A stretch of DNA of 64,000 nucleotides from Ensifer sp. LCM 4579 (GTDB lineage: Bacteria; Pseudomonadota; Alphaproteobacteria; Rhizobiales; Rhizobiaceae), in assembly GCF_001854885.1 (NCBI RefSeq), contig NZ_MDDV01000024.1, forward strand, positions 182,128 to 246,127. The letters are read 5' to 3'. Shown here piece after piece: positions 33,291-42,315 of the stretch; position 1 is the first letter of the stretch, and each line of letters opens with the position of its first letter. Below the pieces are notes generated by a model. That model had not been told where the DNA came from and did no database searches. It saw only the letters and a list, made by a program, of their open reading frames with translations. The position numbers and the translations under genes are program-made.

Positions 33291-33563
33291 TTAGCGGAGA
33301 AATTGAATGTGTGGTTCATCATGATAGTCCGAAGGCTCTACGCGCGTTTTGATGCAGAATACGGATCGGAGCAGATCCTCGGTCAGAACGTCTTTTGGGG
33401 CGCCCGCCGCGACAACTTTTCCCTGCCGGAGCACGATTAGCCTGTCGCAGAACATCGCGGCATGGTTGAGGTCGTGCAGGGCTATGATGCTTGTGATCGG
33501 AAGACTGGCGACGACGCTAAGGAGACCGATCTGGTGCTGGATATCGAGATGGTTGGTCGGCTC
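33291..33563 (-). pseudogene. Truncated siderophore/iron ABC-transporter ATPase
   Basis: On the minus strand, from GAGCCGACCAACCAT near 33563 the frame reads EPTNHLDIQHQIGLLSVVAS, then a D-loop and H-loop segment (IIALHDLNHAAMFCDRLIVL) and ends at TAA 33291 with KVVAAGAPKDVLTEDLL upstream. This is the C-terminal third of a FecE/FhuC-type ATPase from Walker B onward. Upstream the Walker A and signature parts are absent, so the gene is a remnant. Neighbouring 33056-33290 holds no supported gene. Confidence 0.8.
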
Positions 33564-33629
33564 GCCACTGTTTGGGCAACAAGACTGGCCACCTATCGGT
33601 GAGAGCTATGCCAGCGCAAGAACCGGGCT

Positions 33630-34085
33630 TTACAGGTCCGTGAAAAGGTCCGTATGTCCGAAGCCCTTCGAGTAGTCGAGCACGGAGATGACCGTCGGCG
33701 TTATGCGGAATATGCGGACGTCCTGCGGGGTCGGCATCGGCACCGGCAGCGAGACCTGCTCGGGATACTTCAGCGGCAGCATGCGCAGGACCTTTTCCGC
33801 TTCGGCCGGATCGACCACCGCTTGCGCGCGCGCTGCCATGGACAGCCCCGTGATCGCCATCAGATCCGGCGTGTCGTGATCAATCGTCAGCGACACCCGA
33901 TCGTCTCGCGCCAGATTGGCCGCTTTCTGACTGTCCAGGCCGCAGAGGAAATAAAGCGTAAGGCCCTCGTTGACATAACCGACCGTTGTCGCCTGCGGCC
34001 AGCCGTCCGGCCTGAGCGTGGCGATCGTCATGATCCGGTGTTGATCCAACAAGCTCAGGATCTTCTTTCTGATCGCATTGTCCAC
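33630..34085 (-). CDS. Pyridoxamine 5'-phosphate oxidase-like FMN-binding protein
   Basis: A 151-residue split-barrel flavin protein. It opens IRKKILSLLDQHRIMTIATL and has RPDGWPQATTVGYVNEGLTL, the PNPOx-type strand that binds FMN phosphate. It is shorter than PdxH and lacks its C-terminal motif, so it is a general flavin reductase or F420/haem-type relative, not PLP synthesis. It is a single gene upstream of a LysR regulator on the same strand. Ligand unknown. Confidence 0.82.
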   Translation of the reverse strand: MDNAIRKKILSLLDQHRIMTIATLRPDGWPQATTVGYVNEGLTLYFLCGLDSQKAANLARDDRVSLTIDHDTPDLMAITGLSMAARAQAVVDPAEAEKVLRMLPLKYPEQVSLPVPMPTPQDVRIFRITPTVISVLDYSKGFGHTDLFTDL

Positions 34086-34246
34086 CTGGCGTCTCCTTGG
34101 CCGCGTGACATTCAGGCTGCCATGCTACGGAGGCCGCGTCGAATCGGCATTGACGCGCGTCAATGGACCTTCCCGTGTCGGCGGCATGGATTGCGCTGAG
34201 GCCGCCGACGGCCATCTATTGCCTGAGTAAGACGCCCTGCCCTTGC

Positions 34247-35137
34247 CTATTGCGTCTGCAGTTCCGCAAATGCGGCGCGCACGTGTTCCGCGACCGCCAG
34301 CACCGGTGCTGGCGCATCCTCGATCACCTTCATGCCGATATTGTAGTGGCCGAGATCCGGCAGACCGTCATGCTCACCGAGCGGAACCATCTCGCCCTGC
34401 ACCAGATAGCGCGGCAGTGGCGCAATCGCGAGTCCGGCAAGCACCGCCGCCCTCTGTCCGGTCGTGTAGGCGCTCAGGAATGCGACGCGGAATTTGCGCC
34501 CGGCCCGCGAAAGCTTCTCGACGGCATCGGCCCGCCACACGCAACCATCCTCCCACATCGATACCGGCAGCGGATCGCGCAGATGCGCGTTGCCGCACTT
34601 GGCGCCGGCCCAAACCAGTTTTTCCTGCATCAGCGTTTCGCCGTCCTTGGCCGCGTCGTCGGAGAGACTGTTGTATATGGCGAGATCCAGCCGGTGCTCG
34701 TCGACCCGTTTGCGCATGGCATTGCTCATGCCGATCGAAACGTCGACCGTCACGTTCGGGTAACTCTCGGCAAAGCGCTTCAGCACGTCTGGCAGGATTC
34801 GCTCGCCGACGTCCTCCGGCGCACCGACCCGAACCACGCCGTTCATGTCGGGCATGAGAAAGCGCGACACCGTCTCGTTGTTGAGCGAGAGCAAGCGCCG
34901 GGCGAAGCCGAGCAGGAGTTCACCCTTCGGCGTCAGCGACACCGAGCGCGCATCGCGCAGGAATAGCGTACAACCCAGAGTTTCTTCGAGCTTCTTGATC
35001 TGCATCGAAACCGCCGACGGCGTGCGATAGACGGCCTCCGCAGCCGTGGTGAAATTGCCCGTCTCGGCGATGGCGACAAAGGTCTTGAGCACATCCATCT
35101 CGAGCAGTGGAAGCGCGTGACGCAGCATCACGTTCAT
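34247..35137 (-). CDS. LysR-family transcriptional regulator (LrhA-like)
   Basis: A 296-residue LTTR. HTH: LKTFVAIAETGNFTTAAEAV, TPSAVSMQIKKLEETLGCTL. The effector domain begins near GVVRVGAPEDVGERILPDVL. Divergent from two genes for small DUF1127-related proteins at 35272 and 35726, separated by 134 bp, which it may control. AGGA lies 8 bp before ATG 35137. It is of normal length and appears intact. Confidence 0.88.
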   Translation of the reverse strand: MNVMLRHALPLLEMDVLKTFVAIAETGNFTTAAEAVYRTPSAVSMQIKKLEETLGCTLFLRDARSVSLTPKGELLLGFARRLLSLNNETVSRFLMPDMNGVVRVGAPEDVGERILPDVLKRFAESYPNVTVDVSIGMSNAMRKRVDEHRLDLAIYNSLSDDAAKDGETLMQEKLVWAGAKCGNAHLRDPLPVSMWEDGCVWRADAVEKLSRAGRKFRVAFLSAYTTGQRAAVLAGLAIAPLPRYLVQGEMVPLGEHDGLPDLGHYNIGMKVIEDAPAPVLAVAEHVRAAFAELQTQ

Positions 35138-35271
35138 TGCGGCATCCTCATTCAGAAAATCTGATAGATAACTTTACTCCATTTCGTTTGATTGAACATG
35201 ACCGCCGGGCGATAGTCAAGCAGCAAGGCAGGTGGAAGTGCCCGCTGGCAACGCAACGAAAGGAGAAAGGC

Positions 35272-35658
35272 ATGGCCGCTCTGACACTGGCAATCGACAA
35301 TGCCGCAACCTCCGCCCGGCACGCAAATGGTGTCGCCTCCGCACGCGCGCTGGCGAGCGGGTGCCCTCGCGGCGAAGACGCCGCGCCGCGGCCCCGCGGG
35401 GATGACGATTTCCTGCTGTTCATGCTGGCTCGGGCGCAGCTCATCATCGAACGGATCGCCGCCGACAGGCGCGCCGCCAGGATCGACAGGAATCGGGTGG
35501 AAACCCGCCGCCAATTGGCGAAACTGCCGGCATGGGTCCGAGATGACCTGTTCCATGCGGAACAGAAAATAGCGATGCCATCGGCTAGAACCATTCTCGT
35601 GGAGCGGCAACCAATCACGTCGTTTGATGGAAAACATCAAACATATTCGTTTGATTGA
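35272..35658 (+). CDS. Hypothetical protein upstream of DUF1127 gene
   Basis: 128 residues, with AAAGGAGAAAG as an excellent ribosome-binding site for ATG 35272. Middle part DDDFLLFMLARAQLIIERIA is helical; ETRRQLAKLPAWVRDDLFHA resembles the LxxLxxxxLxDIG core of DUF1127 without a clear match. It is cotranscribed with the DUF1127 protein at 35726 (68 bp apart). No function can be given. Confidence 0.65.
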   Translation: MAALTLAIDNAATSARHANGVASARALASGCPRGEDAAPRPRGDDDFLLFMLARAQLIIERIAADRRAARIDRNRVETRRQLAKLPAWVRDDLFHAEQKIAMPSARTILVERQPITSFDGKHQTYSFD

Positions 35659-35725
35659 TCAATCGGGTTGCGCCATACAGCCATCATGGTCGCGACCTTT
35701 TGAAAAGCTCAGAAGGAAACCAGCA

Positions 35726-35923
35726 ATGTCTACGAACCAGCATTCATCGTCATCGAGCCAGAGCCTTTCGGCACTGCCCGGTCTTTTCAACCTGCGTGCA
35801 CGCGCCTGGGCCGCCTGGAAGCGGCACCGCAACGAGCGCGCACTGGAAAACCTCTCCTACGACACGCTGAAGGACATCGGCTTCCCTGCCGTCGACGACG
35901 TGGCGCATAAAACGGAACAATGA
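35726..35923 (+). CDS. DUF1127-family small protein
   Basis: 65 residues. The C-terminal half AWAAWKRHRNERALENLSYD then TLKDIGFPAVDDV is the DUF1127 consensus (W-x-R-x-x-x-L-x-x-L-x-D-x-L-x-D-I-G). Arg-rich DUF1127 proteins bind RNA or affect phosphate and carbon metabolism in alphaproteobacteria. AGAAGGAAACC precedes the ATG. It is followed by an intrinsic terminator. Confidence 0.85.
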   Translation: MSTNQHSSSSSQSLSALPGLFNLRARAWAAWKRHRNERALENLSYDTLKDIGFPAVDDVAHKTEQ

Positions 35924-35975
35924 ACCGCGACTCCGAATGCCATCCTCCCGGCATGGACCGCATAGTGAGGCTCTG

Positions 35976-36021
35976 AACGGCATTCCACCGCGTCCGCCGC
36001 ATGGGATGCCGTTTTTGTTTT
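35976..36021 (+). terminator. Intrinsic terminator of the DUF1127 operon
   Basis: AACGGCATTCC (35976-35986) pairs with GGGATGCCGTT (36003-36013), followed by TTT-G-TTTT (to 36021). A 16-base loop lies between. It is well placed 53 bp after the DUF1127 stop. Confidence 0.8.
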
Positions 36022-36195
36022 GCTGATTGCCGTGCACGACGGCAGCAGTCGGCAGCATGCCCGCGCTTCTACGCCTCTCGACGTATCGCCTCCGTTCCAT
36101 GGGAGGAGGTCGAGAACCGAATTTCCTACTATTTGTCACCGCACAATCGGTCGCAATATGGGCGCGTGACTGTTCGGAGAAAGGAAGAAAGCGCG

Positions 36196-37059
36196 ATGTC
36201 CAAAGGAGAGAGGCGTGCAAAAGTAAACCAGGCACGGCGTCACTTCCTTGGCTTCGCGGCGGCCGCCGCCGCCAGGCTTGTAGCAATGGGTTCGCTCGCC
36301 TCCGCAGTGCTTCCCTCGAAGAGCAAGGCGGGCGGGAAAGCATGGTGGCAGCCCGACCATCCGGGCCGGGGCCTAGCGCACGGCCGCGGCAAGAACGATC
36401 CTATGTGCCTGCTCCGCGGTACCGCCATCAGGACGCCGATGGGCGAAGTCCCGATCGAGGAACTCCGCATCGGCGATCTTGTCGACACCGTATCCGGCGC
36501 GACCTTGCCGATCAAATGGATCGGTCGCCACCTGTACCGGCGGACCGCGCCGACCTGGAGCAAGGACGTTGCGCCGATCCGCATCGCGCGCCATGCACTG
36601 AACGATGAGTCGCCTCGCAACGATCTCTACCTCAGTGCTCGCCACGCGCTTCTGATCGACGGGATGCTCATCCGGGCGCAAGACTTGGTCAACGGTACGT
36701 CGATTACGCGGATGCAGCCCACCGACTGGGACACGCTCGAATACTTTCACATCATGCTCGATTCGCATCAGGTGCTTCTCGCCGAGGGCGCACCAGTCGA
36801 GAGCTTCCTGCTCGAAACGACCAGCTATGAGCTTTTCACCAATTTCGCCGAATTCGCGCGCCTCTATCCTGACGATCGCTCTGCCTTTATGACGCCTTTT
36901 GCGCCCTATTTCCGCTACGGCGGCAGGGAACACCTGAAGGCGCTTCTGCATCTGGCGGCGGGCGGCCCGGGAACGGTCTCCCCGCTCGAGATCGCCTGCA
37001 GTCGCATCGCGGCACGAGGCGAGAAGCTTCCCCGCTGGGCCTGCTCGATGCCTCGCTGA
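36196..37059 (+). CDS. Exported Hint-domain protein
   Basis: 287 residues. N-terminal ARRHFLGFAAAAAARLVAMG looks like a twin-arginine-type or Sec signal (RR followed by hydrophobic Ala-rich core). From about residue 73 comes a Hint_2-like domain: CLLRGTAIRTPMGEVPIEEL, RIGDLVDTVSGATLPIKWIG and LYLSARHALLIDGMLIRAQD, the HINT (Hedgehog/intein) fold with the nucleophilic Cys at its start and a His in the LSARHALL block. Such domains cut and attach proteins but are often found in rhizobial secreted proteins with unknown targets. GGAAGAAAG precedes ATG 36196. Confidence 0.78.
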   Translation: MSKGERRAKVNQARRHFLGFAAAAAARLVAMGSLASAVLPSKSKAGGKAWWQPDHPGRGLAHGRGKNDPMCLLRGTAIRTPMGEVPIEELRIGDLVDTVSGATLPIKWIGRHLYRRTAPTWSKDVAPIRIARHALNDESPRNDLYLSARHALLIDGMLIRAQDLVNGTSITRMQPTDWDTLEYFHIMLDSHQVLLAEGAPVESFLLETTSYELFTNFAEFARLYPDDRSAFMTPFAPYFRYGGREHLKALLHLAAGGPGTVSPLEIACSRIAARGEKLPRWACSMPR

Positions 37060-37445
37060 CGCGCGGCGCCGTAGCCCATCTCCGCGCTCGTCGCGTGAAT
37101 GCAGCCACTGCTTCGGGGCGGCGCTCGATGGCGTGTCGTGCCGCGTGTTCGGATATCGACATCTCCATCATCGCGTCCGAAGGGCGCAATCAGCAAAGCC
37201 TACAACCGAATCACGCGTGCCCGCCTATTGGCACCCTTCGATGGCGATTGCCAGATTGCGCCATTGCGGCCGGCATTGCGTCGCTTTCCATACATTTGCC
37301 CCATTCGGCGTGCGCAACTTCGTCGCCACTATGTCGCGTCGCGATTTTTCCCAGTCGCGCCTGTTTTCGCCGACGTCGCAAATCGGCGAGCCGGCTGCTA
37401 TATTAAAAGCGACGAATAGACACCGCGTCCAGGATGGGAATTCTC
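37060..37445 (+). promoter_or_regulatory. Intergenic control region upstream of the GlxA-type regulator
   Basis: 386 bp with no supported gene. TATATT at 37399-37404 may be a -10 element for the gene at 37446. CGCCGA (37367-37372) and TCGGCG (37383-37388) form a dyad whose interior holds CGACGTCGCA (37371-37380), the same 10-mer as in the mttB-corrinoid palindrome. This hints that the regulator may control itself and the corrinoid genes. Confidence 0.4.
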
Positions 37446-38453
37446 ATGAACAAGCCCCTGATCAAAAAGCGATCGCTCGTATTCTTCCTGGTGCCGAATT
37501 TCTCCATGCTGCCCTTTTCGGCAGCGATAGAAACGCTGCGCATCGCCAATCGGATGCTGGGCTATGACGCCTATAGCTGGCGCCTGGCCTCGACCGATGG
37601 CCAGAAGGTCGTTTCCTCCGCCGGCATCGCCCTTGAAGTCAACACGTCGCTGGCCGAAGAGCGCAAGGCGCTCGGCGGCGAGAGCCGCCCCTCGATGGTG
37701 CTCGTTTGCTCCGGCGTCTATGTCGAAGAGTTTCAGAACAAGTCCGTCAATGCCTGGCTGCGCGAGGTCTACAATCGCGGCATTGCCGTTGGCAGCCTCT
37801 GTACCGGCGCCCACGTGCTGGCTTCTGCCGGCCTGCTCACGGGCAAGCGCTGCGCCATCCATTGGGAGAACCTGCCCGGCTTTTCCGAAAGCTTTCCCCA
37901 GGCGGATGTCTTTGCCGATCTCTACGAGATCGACAGCAATATCTATACCTGTGCCGGTGGCACCGCCTCGCTCGACATGATGCTGAACCTGATCGATCAG
38001 GATTTTGGCGAGAACCTCGTCAACCGCGTCTGCGAACAGGCGCTGACGGATCGCGTGCGCGGGCCGCATGATCGCCAGCGGCTTCCGCTTCGCGCGCGTC
38101 TCGGCGTACAGAACACCAAGGTGCTCTCGATCATCGAACTGATGGAGGCCAACCTCGCCGAACCGCTGTCGCTGGTGGAAATCGCCGACAGCGCCGACCT
38201 CTCCCGACGCCAGATCGAGCGGTTGTTCCGCCAGGAGATGGGACGCTCTCCCGCCCGCTACTATCTTGAAATCCGCCTCGACCGCGCCCGTCATCTCTTG
38301 ATCCAGTCGTCGATGCCGGTCGTCGAAGTGGCCGTCGCCTGCGGCTTCGTCTCCGCCTCGCACTTCTCCAAGTGTTATCGCGAGCTCTACAATCGCTCGC
38401 CGCAGCAGGAGCGCGCCGAGCGCAAATTGACGCTGCAGATGGCCGCCCGCTAG
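37446..38453 (+). CDS. GlxA-family AraC-type regulator (GbdR/CdhR-like)
   Basis: 335 residues. N-terminal DJ-1/PfpI-like domain: SLVFFLVPNFSMLPFSAAIE and the nucleophile-elbow-like GSLCTGAHVLASAGLL (about residues 114-129). C-terminal AraC double HTH: LSLVEIADSADLSRRQIERL and VVEVAVACGFVSASHFSKCY. This architecture is shared with GbdR, which senses glycine betaine/dimethylglycine, and CdhR for carnitine. It is a reasonable candidate for the regulator of the betaine-like demethylation genes in this window; this is inferred. Confidence 0.87.
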   Translation: MNKPLIKKRSLVFFLVPNFSMLPFSAAIETLRIANRMLGYDAYSWRLASTDGQKVVSSAGIALEVNTSLAEERKALGGESRPSMVLVCSGVYVEEFQNKSVNAWLREVYNRGIAVGSLCTGAHVLASAGLLTGKRCAIHWENLPGFSESFPQADVFADLYEIDSNIYTCAGGTASLDMMLNLIDQDFGENLVNRVCEQALTDRVRGPHDRQRLPLRARLGVQNTKVLSIIELMEANLAEPLSLVEIADSADLSRRQIERLFRQEMGRSPARYYLEIRLDRARHLLIQSSMPVVEVAVACGFVSASHFSKCYRELYNRSPQQERAERKLTLQMAAR

Positions 38454-38550
38454 GTCGCTCGAGCCGCTCGCCTCGTGCCGGCTCGCCGGGAAGCGAGGCC
38501 GGGATCGCGAGCGCTGACCGAATTCCGGGTACGATTTTGGCGCCGATGCG

Positions 38551-39015
38551 CTAGCTGCGCCGCCTTTCGTTCAGATGCAGGATGAATTCGTCGACGAGTC
38601 CCGTGGTCCTCTCCAGGAAGTCGTGGATCGTCTGCAGTTGATCCTGCGTGTACCCCCCCACGAGAGTGTTCGTCCGCTCACTCATATAGTTGAATATCTT
38701 CTCGATTTCGGATAGCCGATCGTGCTGGATGACGATCACCCTCTTGCGGCGATCCGTGTCGTCGGCGACCCGTCGGACATAGCCCTTCTTTTCGAGGCGA
38801 TCCACCACGCCGGTGATCGCGCCTGTGGTCAAGCCACTCGCTTGAGCGAGTTCGCCTGCCGTCATTGGCCCGTTCTGCAGCAAGAGGTCGAGGCATTTGT
38901 GATCGGTTATGTTGAGGCCGAGATGATCCGCGATTGCCTGATGCAGGAAGATCGTACGGGCGCTGAGCTGTCGCCAGACCTGGTCCACTTGCATTGCCTT
39001 GCTTGACCTTTCCAT
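38551..39015 (-). CDS. MarR-family transcriptional regulator
   Basis: 154 residues. HTH KCLDLLLQNGPMTAGELAQA, then the recognition helix in GLTTGAITGVVDRLEKKGYV and the wing in DDTDRRKRVIVIQHDR. Divergent from the SnoaL-like gene at 39064, with a perfect dyad between them that is a probable operator. The ligand is not known; MarR proteins typically bind phenolic compounds. Confidence 0.9.
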   Translation of the reverse strand: MERSSKAMQVDQVWRQLSARTIFLHQAIADHLGLNITDHKCLDLLLQNGPMTAGELAQASGLTTGAITGVVDRLEKKGYVRRVADDTDRRKRVIVIQHDRLSEIEKIFNYMSERTNTLVGGYTQDQLQTIHDFLERTTGLVDEFILHLNERRRS

Positions 39016-39046
39016 CCATTTCCCTTAGTTGATATATGTCTTAGAA

Positions 39047-39061
39047 TGTAAGAGACTTACA
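39047..39061 (+). promoter_or_regulatory. MarR operator candidate
   Basis: TGTAAG (39047-39052) and CTTACA (39056-39061) form a perfect dyad with a 3-base spacer, ending 3 bp before ATG 39064. It lies in the 48-bp divergent space between the MarR and SnoaL-like genes, so it can control both. Confidence 0.65.
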
Positions 39062-39063
39062 TC

Positions 39064-39540
39064 ATGAATGAAACTAGCATTGTTCCGATCGGCTCTCAAA
39101 CGGCAGTCTCTAAATCCGACGCGGAGGCGATCCGCTGTCTGCTGGGAGAACTCGTCCGCGCTTGGGATACCGGCGACGGCACCGCCTATGGGCAAGCTTT
39201 CAGCGAGGATTGCGATTACGTGACGTTCAACGGCGATCGCCTGTGCGGCCGAGAGGCCGTTATCCGGAGCCATCAGGCTCTCTTTGACACGCACCTCAAA
39301 GGATCGCGATTGATCTTCGAAAAGACCGACCTGCGCGGGCTCCGCGACGATACGGTTCTCGTCCACTGTGTCGGCAACAGCGTGCTGAAGGGACAGACGT
39401 CGGCGCCGAAGGCGCGCCGGTCGATCCAAACCATGGTCGCCGTCAGAAATCAGGATGGGTGGCATTTCACGGCATTTCACAACACCAGGATCTTCAAGAT
39501 CACGGGCTTTCGCGCATTGCTGATGATGTTCGGCCTCTGA
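39064..39540 (+). CDS. SgcJ/EcaC/SnoaL-like (DUF4440-type) protein
   Basis: 158-residue single NTF2-like domain. It opens DAEAIRCLLGELVRAWDTGD with the family signature near GQAFSEDCDYVTFNGDRLCG and ends MVAVRNQDGWHFTAFHNTRI. The fold binds small hydrophobic ligands; many are of unknown function. It is divergent from a MarR repressor and probably controlled by it. Confidence 0.85.
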   Translation: MNETSIVPIGSQTAVSKSDAEAIRCLLGELVRAWDTGDGTAYGQAFSEDCDYVTFNGDRLCGREAVIRSHQALFDTHLKGSRLIFEKTDLRGLRDDTVLVHCVGNSVLKGQTSAPKARRSIQTMVAVRNQDGWHFTAFHNTRIFKITGFRALLMMFGL

Positions 39541-39619
39541 ATGCTGGGCCGGCGCGCCGCCTGCGAGGCGAGGCCTCCGGAGCCTTCGAGAGTGCGGTCC
39601 ACACTTCCCGCCGGTCCGC

Positions 39620-40951
39620 TCACGAGGCCAGTGCGTCGAGCAGCGACAGTTCCGACATCACGCGGTTTCGCCCTGCATGCTTTGCCATGTAAAGGAACTG
39701 GTCGGCAGCATGCAGATAGTTCTCGAAGGATTCGGGTGCCTCTACCGTTGCCAGTCCGATCGACACCGTGATCGTCAAGTCCTCGTCGTCGACGGCGATC
39801 TTGGACTTCGCCAGTTCCACCCTCACCCGCTCACAGAAGGCGAATGCCTGGCGGACATCCAGCCCGTCGAAGAGGATGCCGAATTCCTCGCCGCCGAGGC
39901 GGGCAAGCAGATGTTCCTCGCCGACCAGCGTCTTCATCCGCCGTGCTACATGCTTCAACACGACATCGCCGATCTCGTGGCCATAGGTGTCGTTCAGGCG
40001 TTTGAAGTGGTCGATATCGAGCACGGCGAGCGACGTCCCCTCGCCGCGCCGCAGGCATTGGTCGACGAGACGCGGGCCGGTGACGAAAAAATGACGCCGG
40101 TTGAATATCTCGGTCAGATAGTCGCTCGCCGCGGCGCGCCTGAGCCCCTGAATGCGCTGCTGCAGCGTCGCGGCGTGACGCACACGCCCACAGAACTCCG
40201 CTTCGAGAAACGGTTTGCGGATGAAGTCTGCCCCACCGGCCTCGATGAAGCGCGCCGCCGAGCGTGCATCGCCATGTTCGCACAGTCCGATCACCGGCAG
40301 GCTGTCCTCCCCCTGGCGCTTATGAAGCTCTTCGAGCAGGGCCGCCGGAGCCATGTCGGCGCTTTCCGTTTCGGCGACAATGACGTCGATGGCTTCGCCC
40401 TGATCCAGAATTTGCATTGCCTCGCCCGCCTCGGACACCTCGATCACCGACAGCCGCTGTCTGCGCAGGATGCCCGCCAGTTCGGTGCGCGAGTCCTTGC
40501 TGGGATCGACGAGCAGCACGGTGATCCGGCCGTTCGTCAAAGCCCTGTCGACAGCCGCGACCAGGCGATCGATGGATCCCGGCTCGTTCTTGATGATGCA
40601 ATCGATGACGCCCCTTGCCAGGATCTCGTCACGCGTGCCGTCATTGAACGCCGCGGTGAAGACGATGGCGGGCACCCGGTTTTCGAGAACGAAGTCCAGC
40701 GCCTCGCAATTCGGCGCATCCGGCAGGTTGAGATCGAGGACGGAGAGCGAGAATGGCGACTCCCCGGCGGCCGCCATTTCCCTCCGGGCAGCGTCTAACG
40801 AGGCGCAATGGGTGATGTTGATACCGTGCGTCAGCTCCAGCCCGTATTTGAGGGCGGTGGCGAACATGCGCGAATCCTCGATGAGCAGCAGCCGCTTGTC
40901 GCGGTGCTTCTGCACATAATTCGCCCGTCTCGACGCGCGGCGCAATCTCAC
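39620..40951 (-). CDS. Double-receiver diguanylate cyclase (REC-REC-GGDEF)
   Basis: 443 residues. REC1 (about 20-130) retains the acidic pair in LLIEDSRM, the phosphoacceptor Asp in LSVLDLNLPD, Thr in VFTAAFND and Lys in CIIKNEPG. REC2 (about 150-260) has Glu instead of Asp at the site (DVIVAETES). The GGDEF domain (about 280-440) has an intact active site, ARLGGEEFGILF, so c-di-GMP synthesis is expected. GTG 40951 with AGGA upstream is the start. The gene at 41277 is a paralogue of the two receivers. Confidence 0.9.
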   Translation of the reverse strand: MRLRRASRRANYVQKHRDKRLLLIEDSRMFATALKYGLELTHGINITHCASLDAARREMAAAGESPFSLSVLDLNLPDAPNCEALDFVLENRVPAIVFTAAFNDGTRDEILARGVIDCIIKNEPGSIDRLVAAVDRALTNGRITVLLVDPSKDSRTELAGILRRQRLSVIEVSEAGEAMQILDQGEAIDVIVAETESADMAPAALLEELHKRQGEDSLPVIGLCEHGDARSAARFIEAGGADFIRKPFLEAEFCGRVRHAATLQQRIQGLRRAAASDYLTEIFNRRHFFVTGPRLVDQCLRRGEGTSLAVLDIDHFKRLNDTYGHEIGDVVLKHVARRMKTLVGEEHLLARLGGEEFGILFDGLDVRQAFAFCERVRVELAKSKIAVDDEDLTITVSIGLATVEAPESFENYLHAADQFLYMAKHAGRNRVMSELSLLDALAS

Positions 40952-41276
40952 GTTTCCTGCACCCCCCCTGTTGGTGACGAACGCGAGCGCGCATCGCCCT
41001 CCAGCAAATCTTTACCGTTCATCCGGCCTGCCGGCCACCTGCTTCCCGTCGCAACGGGCGGGAAAGCTCACGGGCACGCACCCCCAAAGCTCGCAGCAAG
41101 CGCCGGATATGCGATTGCGCCGGTTCGGGCCGCTCGCTGAAGCTGTGCTTCACAGGAGGCGCCCGACCGGGTATTCCCTATTCTCTTCTGACGATTGAAG
41201 AATCCTCCGGTTGCAATTCCGTTAATGGATCAACCAAAAGCCATGAATTTCTACTGGCAGCAGACGTTTCGGAGGT

Positions 41277-42110
41277 TCAGGCGGAAATCTTCGCCTTCTC
41301 GTTCAGCGTCCTGATCTTCGTCAACGTGTCGAGGTTCTGGTTGACGCGGCAATAGAACTCCTCATTGACGAAGGGGCGAACGACGAAATCGTTGCCCCCG
41401 GCTTTGAGGAAGCGTGCGGAAAGCAGCCGATTGGTGGACGAGGAAACGCCGATGATGCGCAACTGGTGCGGCCCGCGGGCGGCGCGGATGCGGCGCGTCA
41501 GTTCGAATCCGTCGATGTCCGGCATGTTGTAGTCGGTGATGACGAGGGCGATATCCGAATTGTTCTTCAGGATCTCGAGCGCGGCCGCACCGTTTTCGGC
41601 GGAGCTCGTGCGGAAATTGTAGCGCTTCAACTGCGTCGTGAGCAGCGCACGCGCTGTCGGGCTGTCGTCGACGATCAGCACGTGGTGCTTCTGATTGGTC
41701 AGAAACCGGCAGACCGATTCCGCCAGCATGTCGACGGCGAAGACACTGTCCTTGATGACATAGTCGACAATGTCCTTTGCTAGGATCGCCTCGCGGGTAC
41801 TCTCCTGGAACGAGCCGGTGAAGACGACCGTCGGCACGCTCATCTCGATCAGATAGTTGAGCGCCTCGCCGTTTTCCGCGCCCGGCAGATTGATATTGGA
41901 AATTGCGAGCGTCGGCGGAAAGGATGCGTTCTCGACGGCGAACTGCAGTTCCTCGAGGTCGCGACAGACGATTACGTCGATATCGAACAGTTCCTTCAGC
42001 CGCTTCGAGACCATGGACGAGAAAAGATTGGAGTCCTCGGCGAGCACGATGCGGTGCTCGCTCAGGGATTCGCCGGAATAATACATTCCGGAAACGCCGA
42101 AGAATGACAT
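41277..42110 (-). CDS. Double-receiver response regulator
   Basis: 277 residues, two REC domains and no output domain. In REC1 the phosphoacceptor Asp is Asn (TLAISNINLPG), although Thr (VVFTGSFQE) and Lys (YVIKDSVF) remain. REC2 is complete (HVLIVDDSPTARAL; LVITDYNMPDIDG; VVRPFVNEE with Arg at the Lys position). It is transcribed in the same direction as the REC-REC-GGDEF gene, 325 bp upstream of it. It could act as a phosphate sink or an allosteric partner. Confidence 0.85.
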   Translation of the reverse strand: MSFFGVSGMYYSGESLSEHRIVLAEDSNLFSSMVSKRLKELFDIDVIVCRDLEELQFAVENASFPPTLAISNINLPGAENGEALNYLIEMSVPTVVFTGSFQESTREAILAKDIVDYVIKDSVFAVDMLAESVCRFLTNQKHHVLIVDDSPTARALLTTQLKRYNFRTSSAENGAAALEILKNNSDIALVITDYNMPDIDGFELTRRIRAARGPHQLRIIGVSSSTNRLLSARFLKAGGNDFVVRPFVNEEFYCRVNQNLDTLTKIRTLNEKAKISA

Positions 42111-42315
42111 TGATCGCCTTCAAGAAAGAGTGTTCCCCGAAGGCATGCTAGGGGAAAAAGGCTTTAGGGGGTGTTAATGAGAGGATGACAACCGGGCATG
42201 TAGCGGATTGCGGCCAACGCCAATCCTGGGGCACGATATCCTCAACATCCCGGACGAAGGCGATTGAGCAATCAAATCCCCTGACCGCGCGCCGTTTTCG
42301 ATATAATATGCCGCC

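Noticed and set aside
37446..38453. The GlxA-type regulator as CuxR
   Set aside because: CuxR is an AraC-type c-di-GMP receptor with a PilZ-like binding mode, while this protein has a DJ-1/PfpI-like domain as in GbdR.
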